A DNA stretch of 64,000 nucleotides from Paenibacillus selenitireducens (GCF_002021565.1 NZ_MSZX01000008.1:293757-357756), one strand, 5' to 3'; positions 46,296-55,199 are shown, counted from the stretch's first letter. A program made the numbers and translations. Notes: generated from the letters alone by a model not told the origin.

Positions 46296-46338
46296 TTTCC
46301 TCCTAGTTTTGATAACGCGGGATGGTTACGAACCGCGG
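46296..46338 (-). ncRNA. preQ1-I riboswitch
   Basis: On the minus strand CGCGGTTCGTAACCATCC folds with CCCGCG as the P1 stem, followed by TTATCAAAACTAGGAGG. The A-rich tail (AAAACTA) that pairs into the loop runs straight into the AGGAGG ribosome site of yhhQ. This is the class I preQ1 pattern and points to control of translation start. Ligand binding is expected to hide the ribosome site. Confidence 0.88.
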
Positions 46339-46432
46339 ATTACTGATCAGCTTGCAATTGCAAAGCACACTACACTATAGCACAGGATTTCATCCTATGA
46401 CTATATTAAATTTCTTGTTCAGAACGCCCTCA

Positions 46433-47749
46433 TTATTCCAATGCTTTTCCTTTCGTCTCGGGTACGAATAAGAGCATCATAATTAAGCCGATCGGATAGA
46501 TACAGAAGATCAAGGACATGGCCCCCATGATATTGCCGCCAATCGCAATCGCCCCAATGATCGTAGGACCGAACCCGGCCAGACCGCGACCTGTACCGAA
46601 GATAAAATTCTCTGCCGTAGAACGAGCTTCAGAAGGATAATTTTCCGCTAGAACCGCACCGAAACCACCCATCATACCATTTGCAAAAAATCCGAGTAAC
46701 GCACTTCCCCACAGCAAGGATGTCGCATCTGTCATGAAGAAGAAGTAAATAATACAATACACCGTTCCGCCAATGTAGTAAATCGTGAAGGTTTTGCGGC
46801 GGCCGATCCGATCTGCAAGCACACCAAAAACCCCGATCCCGATCAGCATCCCAATCGTCGAGATGAACATCCATCCGCTTGCCTTCGCAAGGGAGAATCC
46901 ATATTTCTCCGACAAAACCGTCGGCATCCACGTGAATATGCCATAGTAACCAAAGTTCTGAACGAATGACATTGTAATGAGAGCGATGGTCGTTAAGGTA
47001 ATCTTTTTATTCTCAAATAGCTTCCGAAGCGGGAATTTCTTCATACCGTTCAATTCAATCTGCTCTTGCGCATCAATCGTTCCTTGATGTTCCTTCTTCA
47101 TCAGAAGCTTTTTCCGCGCTTGCTTCGCTTCCCACAACTTCGGCTCATTCAAGCTGCTGCGTACAAAAACAGCGAGTAACGCTGGAACCAATCCTACTAA
47201 GAATACCGCGCGCCATCCCAAATGCGGAACGATTAAGGCTGGTAACAAGGAAGCGACCAAGACACCTAGCTGCCATCCGAACGCTACACCCGACGTCGCT
47301 CTTGCCCGCATCTTCTTGGACCATGTTTCCGTCACGATAGCCATTCCGATCCCAAACTCTCCGCCGACACCCATACCGACTAAGAATCGTAAGCTTAACA
47401 AATGCCAATACTCAGTTGCTAGATAAATCGCTGCCGTTGCTACCGAGAACAATAGAATCGTCAGTGACATCATTTTGATCCGTCCGAACATGTCGGCTAA
47501 GAAACCGAATAAATAGGACCCGACTAACATTCCGATCGTTGTTGCTAGAGTGAGATTCCCCGCTTGCACGGTAGAAAGGGAGAAATCTTTAATAATGAAG
47601 ACAAGTACGAAAGACAGCAACAGCATGTCCAGTCCTTCTGCTGCATATCCCAGTATCGATCCTAGGAGCGTCTTGATCTGCTGACCCCGCGTTTCGGTTG
47701 GTTCCCCATCGTGTATTCCTGCTTCATTCTGACTTAACACGTTGCTCAT
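46433..47749 (-). CDS. MFS transporter (metabolite:H+ symporter type)
   Basis: 438 residues from ATG 47749, which has GGAGGAG 7 nt upstream; the frame is open to 47821 but the extension has no site. Twelve helices with the sugar/organic-acid porter signature (FGFLADMFGRIKMM, RFLVGMGVGGEFGIGMAIVTE, FGVLADRIGRRKTF). An Fnr-type palindrome lies about 40 bp before the start. Its substrate is unknown; it may be linked with the NADH oxidase gene upstream. Confidence 0.88.
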   Translation of the reverse strand: MSNVLSQNEAGIHDGEPTETRGQQIKTLLGSILGYAAEGLDMLLLSFVLVFIIKDFSLSTVQAGNLTLATTIGMLVGSYLFGFLADMFGRIKMMSLTILLFSVATAAIYLATEYWHLLSLRFLVGMGVGGEFGIGMAIVTETWSKKMRARATSGVAFGWQLGVLVASLLPALIVPHLGWRAVFLVGLVPALLAVFVRSSLNEPKLWEAKQARKKLLMKKEHQGTIDAQEQIELNGMKKFPLRKLFENKKITLTTIALITMSFVQNFGYYGIFTWMPTVLSEKYGFSLAKASGWMFISTIGMLIGIGVFGVLADRIGRRKTFTIYYIGGTVYCIIYFFFMTDATSLLWGSALLGFFANGMMGGFGAVLAENYPSEARSTAENFIFGTGRGLAGFGPTIIGAIAIGGNIMGAMSLIFCIYPIGLIMMLLFVPETKGKALE

Positions 47750-47782
47750 ACATCTGCTCCTCCAAAAAAAAAAATGTCCGTT

Positions 47783-47798
47783 CGTGATGTGCGTCACA
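47783..47798. promoter_or_regulatory. Fnr/CRP-type palindrome before the MFS gene
   Basis: CGTGA-TGTGCG-TCACA, 9 of 10 arm positions of the Fnr pattern. It is only about 41 bp from the MFS start codon, too near for class II activation of a promoter with a full leader; repression or a role on the upstream nox transcript is possible. Confidence 0.55.
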
Positions 47799-47868
47799 TT
47801 TTTGCACAAAACTACAGACATTTAATCATATTTGAGGATTATTTTCTATTGGTAGTATATGACATTGG

Positions 47869-49197
47869 TTATTTTGCTTGCAGTCCCGCCGTATTCAAGA
47901 AATTCCAAGGTTTGTTGTAATGCGGTTGGAAGAAGAAGTCCACGAAGCCTAATTGGTCGACTGTCATTTTATTCTGAATGCAGACCGAAATCGTATTGAC
48001 CGACTGCGTGAGATCCGCTTTGGACATCAACTGCGCTCCGACAATCCGGCGCGAATCCGCTTCGTATACCACTTTTAACGTCACATCTTCAAAGGTTGGC
48101 ATAAACTCTGGACGATCATGCTCTTGAATTGTTACGGTTTTCACATTCATCCCCATGTCTTGTGCCGAGGTTTCGGTTAACCCTGTCGTTGCAATATTCT
48201 CATCATAAATCTTGATGCCCGATGTGCCCTGCGTTCCCATATAAGCGATCTTCGGCTCCATCAAGTTCCGTGCGACAAGTGTCCCCATGCGAACCGCATT
48301 CGTTGCAAGTGGAATATAGGCATGTTTGCCGGTTGGGTTATATACAATCGCGCAGCTATCTCCTGCCGCATACACATCCGGTTGGCTGGTACGCATGTAA
48401 GCATCCACGATAATGGCTCCATTATCCATCATGTTCAACTGACCTTTAAAGAGATCGGTAGCAGGTCTAAATCCAATACATAAGATGACAAGATCGGCTT
48501 CAAATTCTCCTTTGGTTGTAACAACTTTGGTTACTTTACCGTCGGTTCCCTCAAAACGAGTTACCGTCTGCCCTAATGCAAGCTCAATCCCATTCGATTT
48601 CAACAGCTCTTCCGTTTGGTTGGTGAATTCAGGGTCCAAGTATTTGTTCAAAATCCGGTCCGTGCTATCGATCAACGTCACTTGTTTGCCGTTCATCTCG
48701 AATGCCTCAACCAATTCAATCCCGATATATCCAGCGCCGACCACGACGATGCGTTTCGCTTCTTTGGCTTTTTCAATGATCGTATTCGAATGATTAAAGT
48801 TCTTCGAGAGCAAGATATTATCCAACTGCCATCCTTCGATCTTCGGTAAAATAGGCCACGAACCTGTTGTAATAATCAGTTTATCGAACGTATCTTCAAG
48901 GTCTTCATTCGTCTCCAAATTACGAACACGAAGCGTTTTATTTACGGTATCTACGGCAATTACATCATGACGCATTTTGGTTTGAACGCCTAGCTCCGCT
49001 AACTTCTCAGGCGAAGAATAGAACAGTCCCTGCGCATCCTTCACGACGCCGCCCACATATAATGCGATCCCGCACGATAAAAACGAGATATTATCATTAC
49101 GCTCATACACTGTAATTTCGGCCTCAGGGTACAACGTCGCTGCATTCACAATGGCTGCCGTTCCGGCATGCGTACAACCAATCACTGCTATCTTCAT
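47869..49197 (-). CDS. FAD-dependent NADH oxidase / CoA-disulfide-reductase family
   Basis: 442 residues. FAD site VIGCTHAGTAAI at the start, the single redox cysteine Cys42 (SFLSCGIALY), NAD site VVVGAGYIGIELVEAF and C-terminal dimer domain are all present. The length and single active cysteine match H2O-forming NADH oxidases. These regenerate NAD+ by reducing oxygen to water, which would protect low-oxygen growth. A CoA-disulfide reductase is the alternative. Four Fnr-type palindromes lie upstream. Ribosome site GAAGGAGG. Confidence 0.88.
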   Translation of the reverse strand: MKIAVIGCTHAGTAAIVNAATLYPEAEITVYERNDNISFLSCGIALYVGGVVKDAQGLFYSSPEKLAELGVQTKMRHDVIAVDTVNKTLRVRNLETNEDLEDTFDKLIITTGSWPILPKIEGWQLDNILLSKNFNHSNTIIEKAKEAKRIVVVGAGYIGIELVEAFEMNGKQVTLIDSTDRILNKYLDPEFTNQTEELLKSNGIELALGQTVTRFEGTDGKVTKVVTTKGEFEADLVILCIGFRPATDLFKGQLNMMDNGAIIVDAYMRTSQPDVYAAGDSCAIVYNPTGKHAYIPLATNAVRMGTLVARNLMEPKIAYMGTQGTSGIKIYDENIATTGLTETSAQDMGMNVKTVTIQEHDRPEFMPTFEDVTLKVVYEADSRRIVGAQLMSKADLTQSVNTISVCIQNKMTVDQLGFVDFFFQPHYNKPWNFLNTAGLQAK

Positions 49198-49293
49198 AAA
49201 TCTATTCCTCCTTCAAGGTATCTAACAATTTTTTTTGGGAATTATACATGTGAGATGATACAAGAATGGGGATATACAGCCACCCATATCTTT

Positions 49294-49434
49294 TGTGAAT
49301 ACATTCACATTACTGGGTAAAGAACGTGAAATGTTTCACTATATGTGGTGCAAAAAATGACTTTCTATCTCTCATTCTACTCTTCTGTGATTTGAGTCAC
49401 TTAAATCTTACTTTTATATGTGACATATTTCACA
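49294..49434. promoter_or_regulatory. array of four Fnr/CRP-type palindromes upstream of the NADH oxidase
   Basis: Boxes: TGTGA-ATACAT-TCACA (49294-49309, perfect), CGTGA-AATGTT-TCACT (49325-49340), TGTGA-TTTGAG-TCACT (49386-49401) and TGTGA-CATATT-TCACA (49419-49434, perfect). Centres are 31, 61 and 33 bp apart, near whole helical turns. A weaker fifth (TGTTC-AATATT-TCACA) is at 49504-49519. They match the Bacillus Fnr pattern. Confidence 0.8.
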
Positions 49435-49547
49435 TTTGTTTCATATCGCTATCTTATAGCATATTCAGCGGGATTACAATAGCCATTTTGAATGTTCAAA
49501 CTTTGTTCAATATTTCACATGAATATGAGCTCATGATGATTTCGCAC

Positions 49548-49753
49548 AAAAAAAGAACTGATCCCCCTTCCGTCGGTGACGAAAGTTCCTCAGTTCCGTG
49601 CTTATCTATGAAGGATTAGACCAGTAGATAAGCACGAGTTGGTTCCGATGGTTATCGAAACCAAGTAAACAAGAAATGCCTTGAAGAACCCCTAATCGTA
49701 GACATGGAGCGTTACTCCCAAGGGACGAACCCATGTATGCTGATCAGGGGTTC
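49548..49753 (-). ncRNA. structured 3' RNA ending in an intrinsic terminator
   Basis: Read on the minus strand: stem GAACCCCT 49746-49753 with 49686-49693 enclosing ACATGG / CCATGT and GGAG / CTCC; stem GGTTTCGAT / ATCGGAACC (49641-49662); 11-bp stem GTGCTTATCTA / TAGATAAGCAC (49598-49635); then terminator GAACTGA / TCAGTTC (49555-49596) with T7. The first stem includes the MFS stop codon. Class unknown; it matches no riboswitch consensus I know. On the plus strand it is also folded, so orientation is inferred from the T run. Confidence 0.55.
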
Positions 49754-50988
49754 ATTTCTTTTTGGAGTGATGAAACAGCTGCGCGTTTATCCAATAAGAA
49801 GTATCCGACACAGGTTACACCTGCCAGACCCAGATTAATCAACACGAGCGGTTGATAGGAATGAAATACATCAAATACGGCGCCCCCGATCATCCCAGAC
49901 AGCATCCCACCTAATTGATGAAAGAGAATGAACAAAGACGTGTTGAGTGCAACAGAGCGATATGATGCGGACAATGCTTCCCCGGCCACCAGCATGGCAC
50001 CTGGAACGGCGCTTAAGTACGTGACCCCGAAGAGAATCGAGAACAGCAAGGGGGAAGCCTGCCATTGCAGGAACAGAAACAAGAAGGCCAGACAACGTAT
50101 CCCGTAGAGCAGGGCCAATAATCGAATTCGATGATAGCGATCTAATAAAAAAGCAAATACGAGTGCACCCCCGATTTCCAAGATGCCCAGTACACTTAAC
50201 GAGGTTGCCATCATCGTCTCATGAACATGCGTCGATTGATGAATAGCCATCAGGTTCATTTCTACCGTTCCCATATGAAATCCGCAGCTGAAGAGTGCGA
50301 GCCACACCACAATAATAATCGGGTTCGACGCATACGCTCGCAGTTGATGCCACCGTTGTCGGATAGGAACGCGCTCCGATGGCATCGATTTCGGCTGGAT
50401 CTCCTTGTCAGAGGGGGGCCGATTCTCTCGGATTATGAAATACGTTGTAAAGATCGTCAGAAATCCAAATGTTAACATACTAGCATAACCGATTTTCCAA
50501 TCCAGCAAGGTCTGATATTGCACGAATAAAGGCGTTAATATCGCGATTCCGATGGAACCGGAGCTCTGGAGAAGCAGAATCGCTTTGGCCCGATGATAGG
50601 AGAACCATTGTAAAGTTAATACGTAATTGGCGGTTGATCCGCTGATTCCAGCAAGTCCAAAGACAACCCCATACCCGAGAAAAAATCCGATCCCATTCGT
50701 CGCATATAAAATAATCAGCGTGCCTCCAACCATAAGCACACTGCTGATCATCATAACCAGCTTCACCCCGTATCGATCCATCATCCATCCGCCAATAATC
50801 GAAGCGATCGCGCCAAGAAGCAAATTGGCAGACCACGCGAATCCGATCCAAGATCGAGTCATATGGAAAGCTTCGCTCAGCTCAGGTTGGTAATACGCAA
50901 TCAAAAAACGACCGATCGAGGATACAAAACCGATCACCCACAGATAACCTAACAAAATCCAAGCATAACGAGGTTCCTTCCACAGCAT
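49744..50988 (-). CDS. MFS transporter divergent from the MocR regulator
   Basis: 414 residues from ATG 50988, 8 nt after GAAGGGAG; the frame is open to 51078. Twelve helices with MFS segments (GGWMMDRYGVKLVMM, LLDRYHRIRLLALLYGIR). It resembles oxalate/formate-antiporter-like and monocarboxylate-type members. It diverges from a MocR-type regulator, with a shared operator-like region, so it is likely its target. Substrate unknown. Its last codons form part of a structured 3' RNA. Confidence 0.85.
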   Translation of the reverse strand: MLWKEPRYAWILLGYLWVIGFVSSIGRFLIAYYQPELSEAFHMTRSWIGFAWSANLLLGAIASIIGGWMMDRYGVKLVMMISSVLMVGGTLIILYATNGIGFFLGYGVVFGLAGISGSTANYVLTLQWFSYHRAKAILLLQSSGSIGIAILTPLFVQYQTLLDWKIGYASMLTFGFLTIFTTYFIIRENRPPSDKEIQPKSMPSERVPIRQRWHQLRAYASNPIIIVVWLALFSCGFHMGTVEMNLMAIHQSTHVHETMMATSLSVLGILEIGGALVFAFLLDRYHRIRLLALLYGIRCLAFLFLFLQWQASPLLFSILFGVTYLSAVPGAMLVAGEALSASYRSVALNTSLFILFHQLGGMLSGMIGGAVFDVFHSYQPLVLINLGLAGVTCVGYFLLDKRAAVSSLQKEMNP

Positions 50989-51045
50989 ACAGATGCTCCC
51001 TTCTCTATCACGTATAGGAATCATACGATAGGCCATCTTGCTTGT

Positions 51046-51097
51046 ATCCAGCCAATTGGATTTTTTTTCAACATCCAATCCGGCCGTAAGCTATAAT
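51046..51097. promoter_or_regulatory. shared operator-promoter region of MFS and MocR genes
   Basis: ATCCA-GCCAAT-TGGAT (51046-51061) is an inverted repeat; a third ATCCA half site lies at 51072. A TATAAT -10 box at 51092-51097 serves the MocR gene. MocR/GabR proteins bind paired short sites, so this is a candidate for self-control and control of the MFS gene. Confidence 0.45.
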
Positions 51098-51115
51098 GAT
51101 GTCGAGGTGAAAGGA

Positions 51116-52555
51116 ATGCATTGGAAACCGGATATCACAAGCGACGAACCGATCTATCTTCAAATTGCCCGTGTCATGGAGAATCAAATTATGCAAGGAG
51201 CGTGGCTGCCAGGAAGCCGGTTGCCCACGGAACGGGAACTCGCAGCACTGTACGGCATACATCGGAGTACGGTCACTGCGGCCTATGCGGAATTACGAGC
51301 TAGAGGGTATATTACGTCCGTGCAAGGCAGAGGAACTTCGGTAAGCGATTCCCTATGGGGGATCCTGCCGGCTAGAACGCCAAATTGGAACGATTACCAT
51401 AATCGTCAATGGTTCCATCCTTCCAATGAAATGATCGATACCATCCGGCGCAGCCGCAAACGCTCGAACATCACGAATCTGTCCTTTAGTCATATGCCAG
51501 AAGATCTGCTCCCCCGAGTCGAGATGGAGCAAATCATGCAGCGGCTTTCGATCGACGGATCTTTAAATTACGCGGATCCCCGCGGCCATTCGCATTTGCG
51601 GGATGTCGTTGTGGACCATCTTTCGAATCAATACGGAATCCATGCCTCAAGGGACCAGATTTTGATTACGATGGGGGCCGAGCATGCCTTATATTTAATC
51701 GCTCACCGACTGCTAAGTCCCGGCGATTCAATCGCGTTAGAGTCGCATTCCTATATTTATACAAAGTCCATGTTTGCTTCTGCGGGACTCCGTATGATCC
51801 CACTTCCTACCGATGAGGAAGGACTGATCCCTGAGGAGCTTATCCCGCTCATACATAAGAAAAAGGTGCGAATGTTATTCATCAACCCTACCTACCAGAA
51901 CCCTACCGGTACAACCCTATCCCTTGCTCGACGCAAGGAACTGTTGCGAATTTGCGAAGAGCACCGCATTCCTATCGTCGAAGATGATCCTTACGGCGCG
52001 CTTCCGCATGATGGAGCAGCGCGCCCACCGCAATCCATCAAGGCATTACACGGGAAAGGTCAATCTGTCATCTATGTGGGTACGTTAACCAAATCAGCCG
52101 CACCGGCTTTTCGGATCGGTTGGATTGTTGCCCCTGAAGTGATCGTGAAGCGATTAAGCGAAAAAAAAGCCGAAGCAGGTTATTCGGCGCACCCCTTATC
52201 GGAGCTTATCGCCGCCCACTATATGGAGCATGGGGCTTGGCAGAAGCAGGTTCACAAGCTAAGGTCGGCCTTGACCACTCGCAAACAAGCATTAACTGAA
52301 AGCCTTACTCAACATCTAGGAAACCAACTTTCTTATCACATGCCGCAAGGGGGGTACTATTTATGGGCACAGCATCGTTTCCCCCACTCTGATCGGGAGC
52401 TATTGAACGCGGGTATCCGGGAAGGCGTTCTTTTTGTCCCCGGCAGCGTATATGGCGGTCCGCAAGGAAGCATCCGCTTCTGCTTTTTGAACGAAACGGA
52501 GGAACGTATTCAAGAAGGCATACGTGCCCTGAGCAACATGCTGAACCATTTATAA
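51116..52555 (+). CDS. MocR-family regulator (GntR helix-turn-helix fused to aminotransferase)
   Basis: 479 residues from ATG 51116, next to GAGGTGAAAGGA; the frame is open to 51038 but that part has no site. Residues 1-75 form a GntR winged helix (EPIYLQIARVMENQIMQGAWLPGSRLPTERELAALYGIHRSTVTAAY). The rest is a fold-type I aminotransferase with the PLP lysine in VGTLTKSAAPAFRIGW and FINPTYQNPTG. Such proteins act as PLP-dependent regulators; this one probably controls the divergent MFS gene. Confidence 0.92.
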   Translation: MHWKPDITSDEPIYLQIARVMENQIMQGAWLPGSRLPTERELAALYGIHRSTVTAAYAELRARGYITSVQGRGTSVSDSLWGILPARTPNWNDYHNRQWFHPSNEMIDTIRRSRKRSNITNLSFSHMPEDLLPRVEMEQIMQRLSIDGSLNYADPRGHSHLRDVVVDHLSNQYGIHASRDQILITMGAEHALYLIAHRLLSPGDSIALESHSYIYTKSMFASAGLRMIPLPTDEEGLIPEELIPLIHKKKVRMLFINPTYQNPTGTTLSLARRKELLRICEEHRIPIVEDDPYGALPHDGAARPPQSIKALHGKGQSVIYVGTLTKSAAPAFRIGWIVAPEVIVKRLSEKKAEAGYSAHPLSELIAAHYMEHGAWQKQVHKLRSALTTRKQALTESLTQHLGNQLSYHMPQGGYYLWAQHRFPHSDRELLNAGIREGVLFVPGSVYGGPQGSIRFCFLNETEERIQEGIRALSNMLNHL

Positions 52556-52659
52556 TCATGGCCCCGAAGTGCTTGGTTCATCGCTTTTGAATTCACCCCT
52601 GCTCGATGCCTTGAATAGGCTAATGTAACGATGATGTAAGCGAAAAGGTGGAATGTCAG

Positions 52660-53280
52660 GTGGACCCGTACTCATTTCCCGTTCAAATTAAATCGGCTTC
52701 GATCAAATCTAAAAATGTCAAAGTGTTTTACCCTAAAGTTGTTGACCTGCCCAATGCGATATTGGAGAAACGAATGAATACCACGATTAAGAATCAGACG
52801 CTAGAATTAATCAAAATGCAAAACTTCAACCCCAATACAACGCAGTCCGAAATGCTGGGCGGTTATGAGATTAAGAACAACCAACGTGCCATCCTCAGTC
52901 TAACGCAGAGCAATTATGCCTATACCGAACATCAAGCCCACGGCATGACCTATCTGAAATCGCTCACCGTGAACGTTAAGACAGGGAAATTCTATACCCT
53001 TGCGGAACTATTCAAGCCAGACAGCAACTATATCCAACGAATCTCCGACCTCATCTGCGTCCAAATCCAACAGCGCCATATTGATTTATTGGCTCCCTTT
53101 ACAAGCATTCGACCGGACCAAGACTATTATCTCGCTGATAAAGCGATCGTTATTTATTTTGAGCTATATGAAATTACGCCCTATTATTACGGCTTCCCGA
53201 TGTTCCCGATATCGATCTATGATCTGCAAGACATATGGAATGAGAACGGACCTCTCATGATTCTCGGGGCGTCGAATTAG
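52660..53280 (+). CDS. DUF3298 / RsiV-like domain protein
   Basis: 206 residues from GTG 52660, 8 nt after AAAGGTGG; a GTG four codons earlier is also possible. It has the DUF4163-DUF3298 pattern: FYPKVVDLPNAILEKRMNTTIKNQT, then SLTVNVKTGKFYTLAELFKPDSNYIQRISDLI and FELYEITPYYYGFPMFPISI. The domain occurs in RsiV-like anti-sigma factors as their extracellular part. Here it has no signal peptide or membrane helix, so it is probably cytosolic. Function unknown. Confidence 0.75.
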   Translation: MDPYSFPVQIKSASIKSKNVKVFYPKVVDLPNAILEKRMNTTIKNQTLELIKMQNFNPNTTQSEMLGGYEIKNNQRAILSLTQSNYAYTEHQAHGMTYLKSLTVNVKTGKFYTLAELFKPDSNYIQRISDLICVQIQQRHIDLLAPFTSIRPDQDYYLADKAIVIYFELYEITPYYYGFPMFPISIYDLQDIWNENGPLMILGASN

Positions 53281-53287
53281 AACGACA

Positions 53288-53317
53288 AAAACCCAACCGG
53301 TTCACCCGGTTGGGTTT
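53288..53317 (+). terminator. terminator of the DUF3298 gene
   Basis: AAACCCAACCGG / CCGGTTGGGTTT perfect 12-bp stem. Confidence 0.9.
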
Positions 53318-53349
53318 GTTGATGAAGTTCCGTGCTTGGGAGCTGTCGA

Positions 53350-53670
53350 TTAATCCTCGTCGGAAGACTCAGAAACTTCCTCCGCATCTTGGGATTCGTC
53401 AGCATCAGCCTCTTCATCTGCAGCCTCTTCGTCCGCTGCTTCTTCCTCGTCCGCTTGCGCTTCGTCTTGTTCTTCGTCCGCTGCTTCCTCTTCGTCCGCC
53501 TCTTCGTCTGCCTCTTCCTCTTCGTCCGCTTCTTCGGCGTCCTCCGTTACTTCCTCTGCTTCCTCTTCAGCTTGCTCAGCCTCTGCTTCTGCATCAGACC
53601 CTTCGTCAGCCACCTCATCATCGGATTGCGAAACCGTTTCCAATTCCTCGTTCAACTCTTCTTGTAACAT
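53350..53670 (-). CDS. extremely acidic low-complexity protein
   Basis: 106 residues from ATG 53670, with AGGAGGAGGTG upstream (the GTG three codons before is part of that site). After MLQEELNEELETVSQ the protein is almost only Glu, Asp and Ala (EEADEEADEEEAADEEQ and similar), with few Ser and Gln. The calculated charge would be strongly negative. The opposite strand has a long Leu/Pro frame that is an artefact. No family is recognised; acidic disordered proteins can buffer cations or mimic nucleic acid. It diverges from ktrB. Confidence 0.65.
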   Translation of the reverse strand: MLQEELNEELETVSQSDDEVADEGSDAEAEAEQAEEEAEEVTEDAEEADEEEEADEEADEEEAADEEQDEAQADEEEAADEEAADEEADADESQDAEEVSESSDED

Positions 53671-53828
53671 CCGAATCACCTCCTCCTGTATTAATATATC
53701 TATATGACGGCGAGAAGAAAGTTAGAATACTTTGTCCTATATTTTTTGATAATAAAATCATGCGTTCTTCGTGCGTATCCGGAAGGTTGAATATGTCCTG
53801 TTCATTCCCAACTTGGAGGTGATGGTTA

Positions 53829-55175
53829 TTGAAAAAGCAGATTCGCAAAAAATTGCATCTCACACCCGCTCGTACCCTGACGCTGGGGTTCGTTATTCTT
53901 ATCTGCATTGGCACTTATTTATTAAAGCTCCCTTTTGCCATACGACCCGGTGTGCCGGAACTCGCTTGGATTGATGCCCTCTTCACAGCAACTTCCGCGA
54001 CTTGCGTCACAGGCCTGGTCGTCGTAGACACATTAACAACCTATTCCACGTTCGGACAAGTTGTCATCATGCTGCTCGTCCAAATCGGCGGGCTGGGCTT
54101 CATGACATTCGCCACCGTGTTCGCGCTTATGATGCGCAAGCGTATCTCCCTGCGGGAACGACTCCTCCTGCAAGAAGCCATGAACGCCAATAGCATGGAA
54201 GGAATCGTCCGCTTGATTCGCAAAGTTATTCTCTTTTCCATGCTGATTGAAGCAGCCGCAGCCACCATATTTACGGTTCATTGGGCGGTACATATCCCTT
54301 TGGGAAGAGCAGCATACTTAGCGGTCTTTCATGCGATTTCGCTATTTAATAATGGGGGCTTCGACTTGTTCGGGGATTTCAGCAGCTTCCAGACGTTTGT
54401 CAACGATCCCGTCTTTAACATCACGTCCATCATTATTATTCTGGCCGGCGGTCTAGGTTTCGTCGTCCTCGCAGAGCTGTTCGATTATAAGAACATGCGC
54501 AGATTATCGTTACATACGAAAGTGGTCTTGGCAACGAACGGGATTCTATGGGTCGTTGGAGGAATCATCATCTTGATGTTGGAGTATACGAATCCCCATT
54601 CCCTTGGTGTTCTTGATTTGCCGGGAAAAATCTATGCTTCCTTCTTCCAATCCATTGGAGCACGTTCCGCAGGGACAAGCACCGTGGATATCGGTGCGCT
54701 GCGGCAAGTCACGCAATTTATGATGATCATCCTCATGTTCATTGGTGCGGCTCCAGGCTCTACTGGCGGAGGCATCAAGGTGACGACCTTTGCCATCCTT
54801 CTCGTGTCAGCCCTCGCCATGCTTCGCGGCAAAGAAGATGTCGAGATGTTCCGTTATCGCCTAACGAAAGATTTGATTCTCAAAGCGCTGACCATTACGT
54901 TCATTGCGTTATCCGTCGTCATCTCGGTATCGATGATGCTCGCCATGACTGAAGAGGATTCATTCATTGCGATTTTATTCGAGACAACTTCAGCCGTCGG
55001 GACGGTAGGGTATTCGATGGGGCTTACGCCTGAGCTCACGTTATTCGGTAAAATGGTGCTATGTGTGACGATGTTAATCGGCCGCCTGGGGCCCATGACC
55101 TTGGCTTTTGCATTAGGCGCGCGGAATATAAAAAGAGGATACCGGCATCCAGAAGGCAAGATGATGATCGGTTAA
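53829..55175 (+). CDS. ktrB: KtrB-type potassium uptake protein
   Basis: 448 residues; TTG start with GGAGGTG 8 nt upstream. The four pore loops with their central glycine are seen: TSATCVTGLVV, SLFNNGGFDLFGD, ARSAGTSTVDI and SAVGTVGYSMG, each followed by a helix. It forms the membrane pore of a Na+-linked K+ importer. The cytosolic KtrA regulator is not nearby. No c-di-AMP (ydaO) riboswitch is seen in the short leader. Confidence 0.93.
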   Translation: MKKQIRKKLHLTPARTLTLGFVILICIGTYLLKLPFAIRPGVPELAWIDALFTATSATCVTGLVVVDTLTTYSTFGQVVIMLLVQIGGLGFMTFATVFALMMRKRISLRERLLLQEAMNANSMEGIVRLIRKVILFSMLIEAAAATIFTVHWAVHIPLGRAAYLAVFHAISLFNNGGFDLFGDFSSFQTFVNDPVFNITSIIIILAGGLGFVVLAELFDYKNMRRLSLHTKVVLATNGILWVVGGIIILMLEYTNPHSLGVLDLPGKIYASFFQSIGARSAGTSTVDIGALRQVTQFMMIILMFIGAAPGSTGGGIKVTTFAILLVSALAMLRGKEDVEMFRYRLTKDLILKALTITFIALSVVISVSMMLAMTEEDSFIAILFETTSAVGTVGYSMGLTPELTLFGKMVLCVTMLIGRLGPMTLAFALGARNIKRGYRHPEGKMMIG

Positions 55176-55199
55176 TCCTCTTAAGGGGTATGATACGTA

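Noticed and set aside
49548..49753. Known riboswitch or T-box on the plus strand
   Set aside because: No T-box (AGGGUGGNACCGCG) or other consensus word is present, and the only strong T run ends the minus-strand reading.
53310..53822. Plus-strand Leu/Pro-rich ORF
   Set aside because: It is the complement of the acidic gene's GAA/GAC/GCA repeats; no ribosome site and no family pattern.
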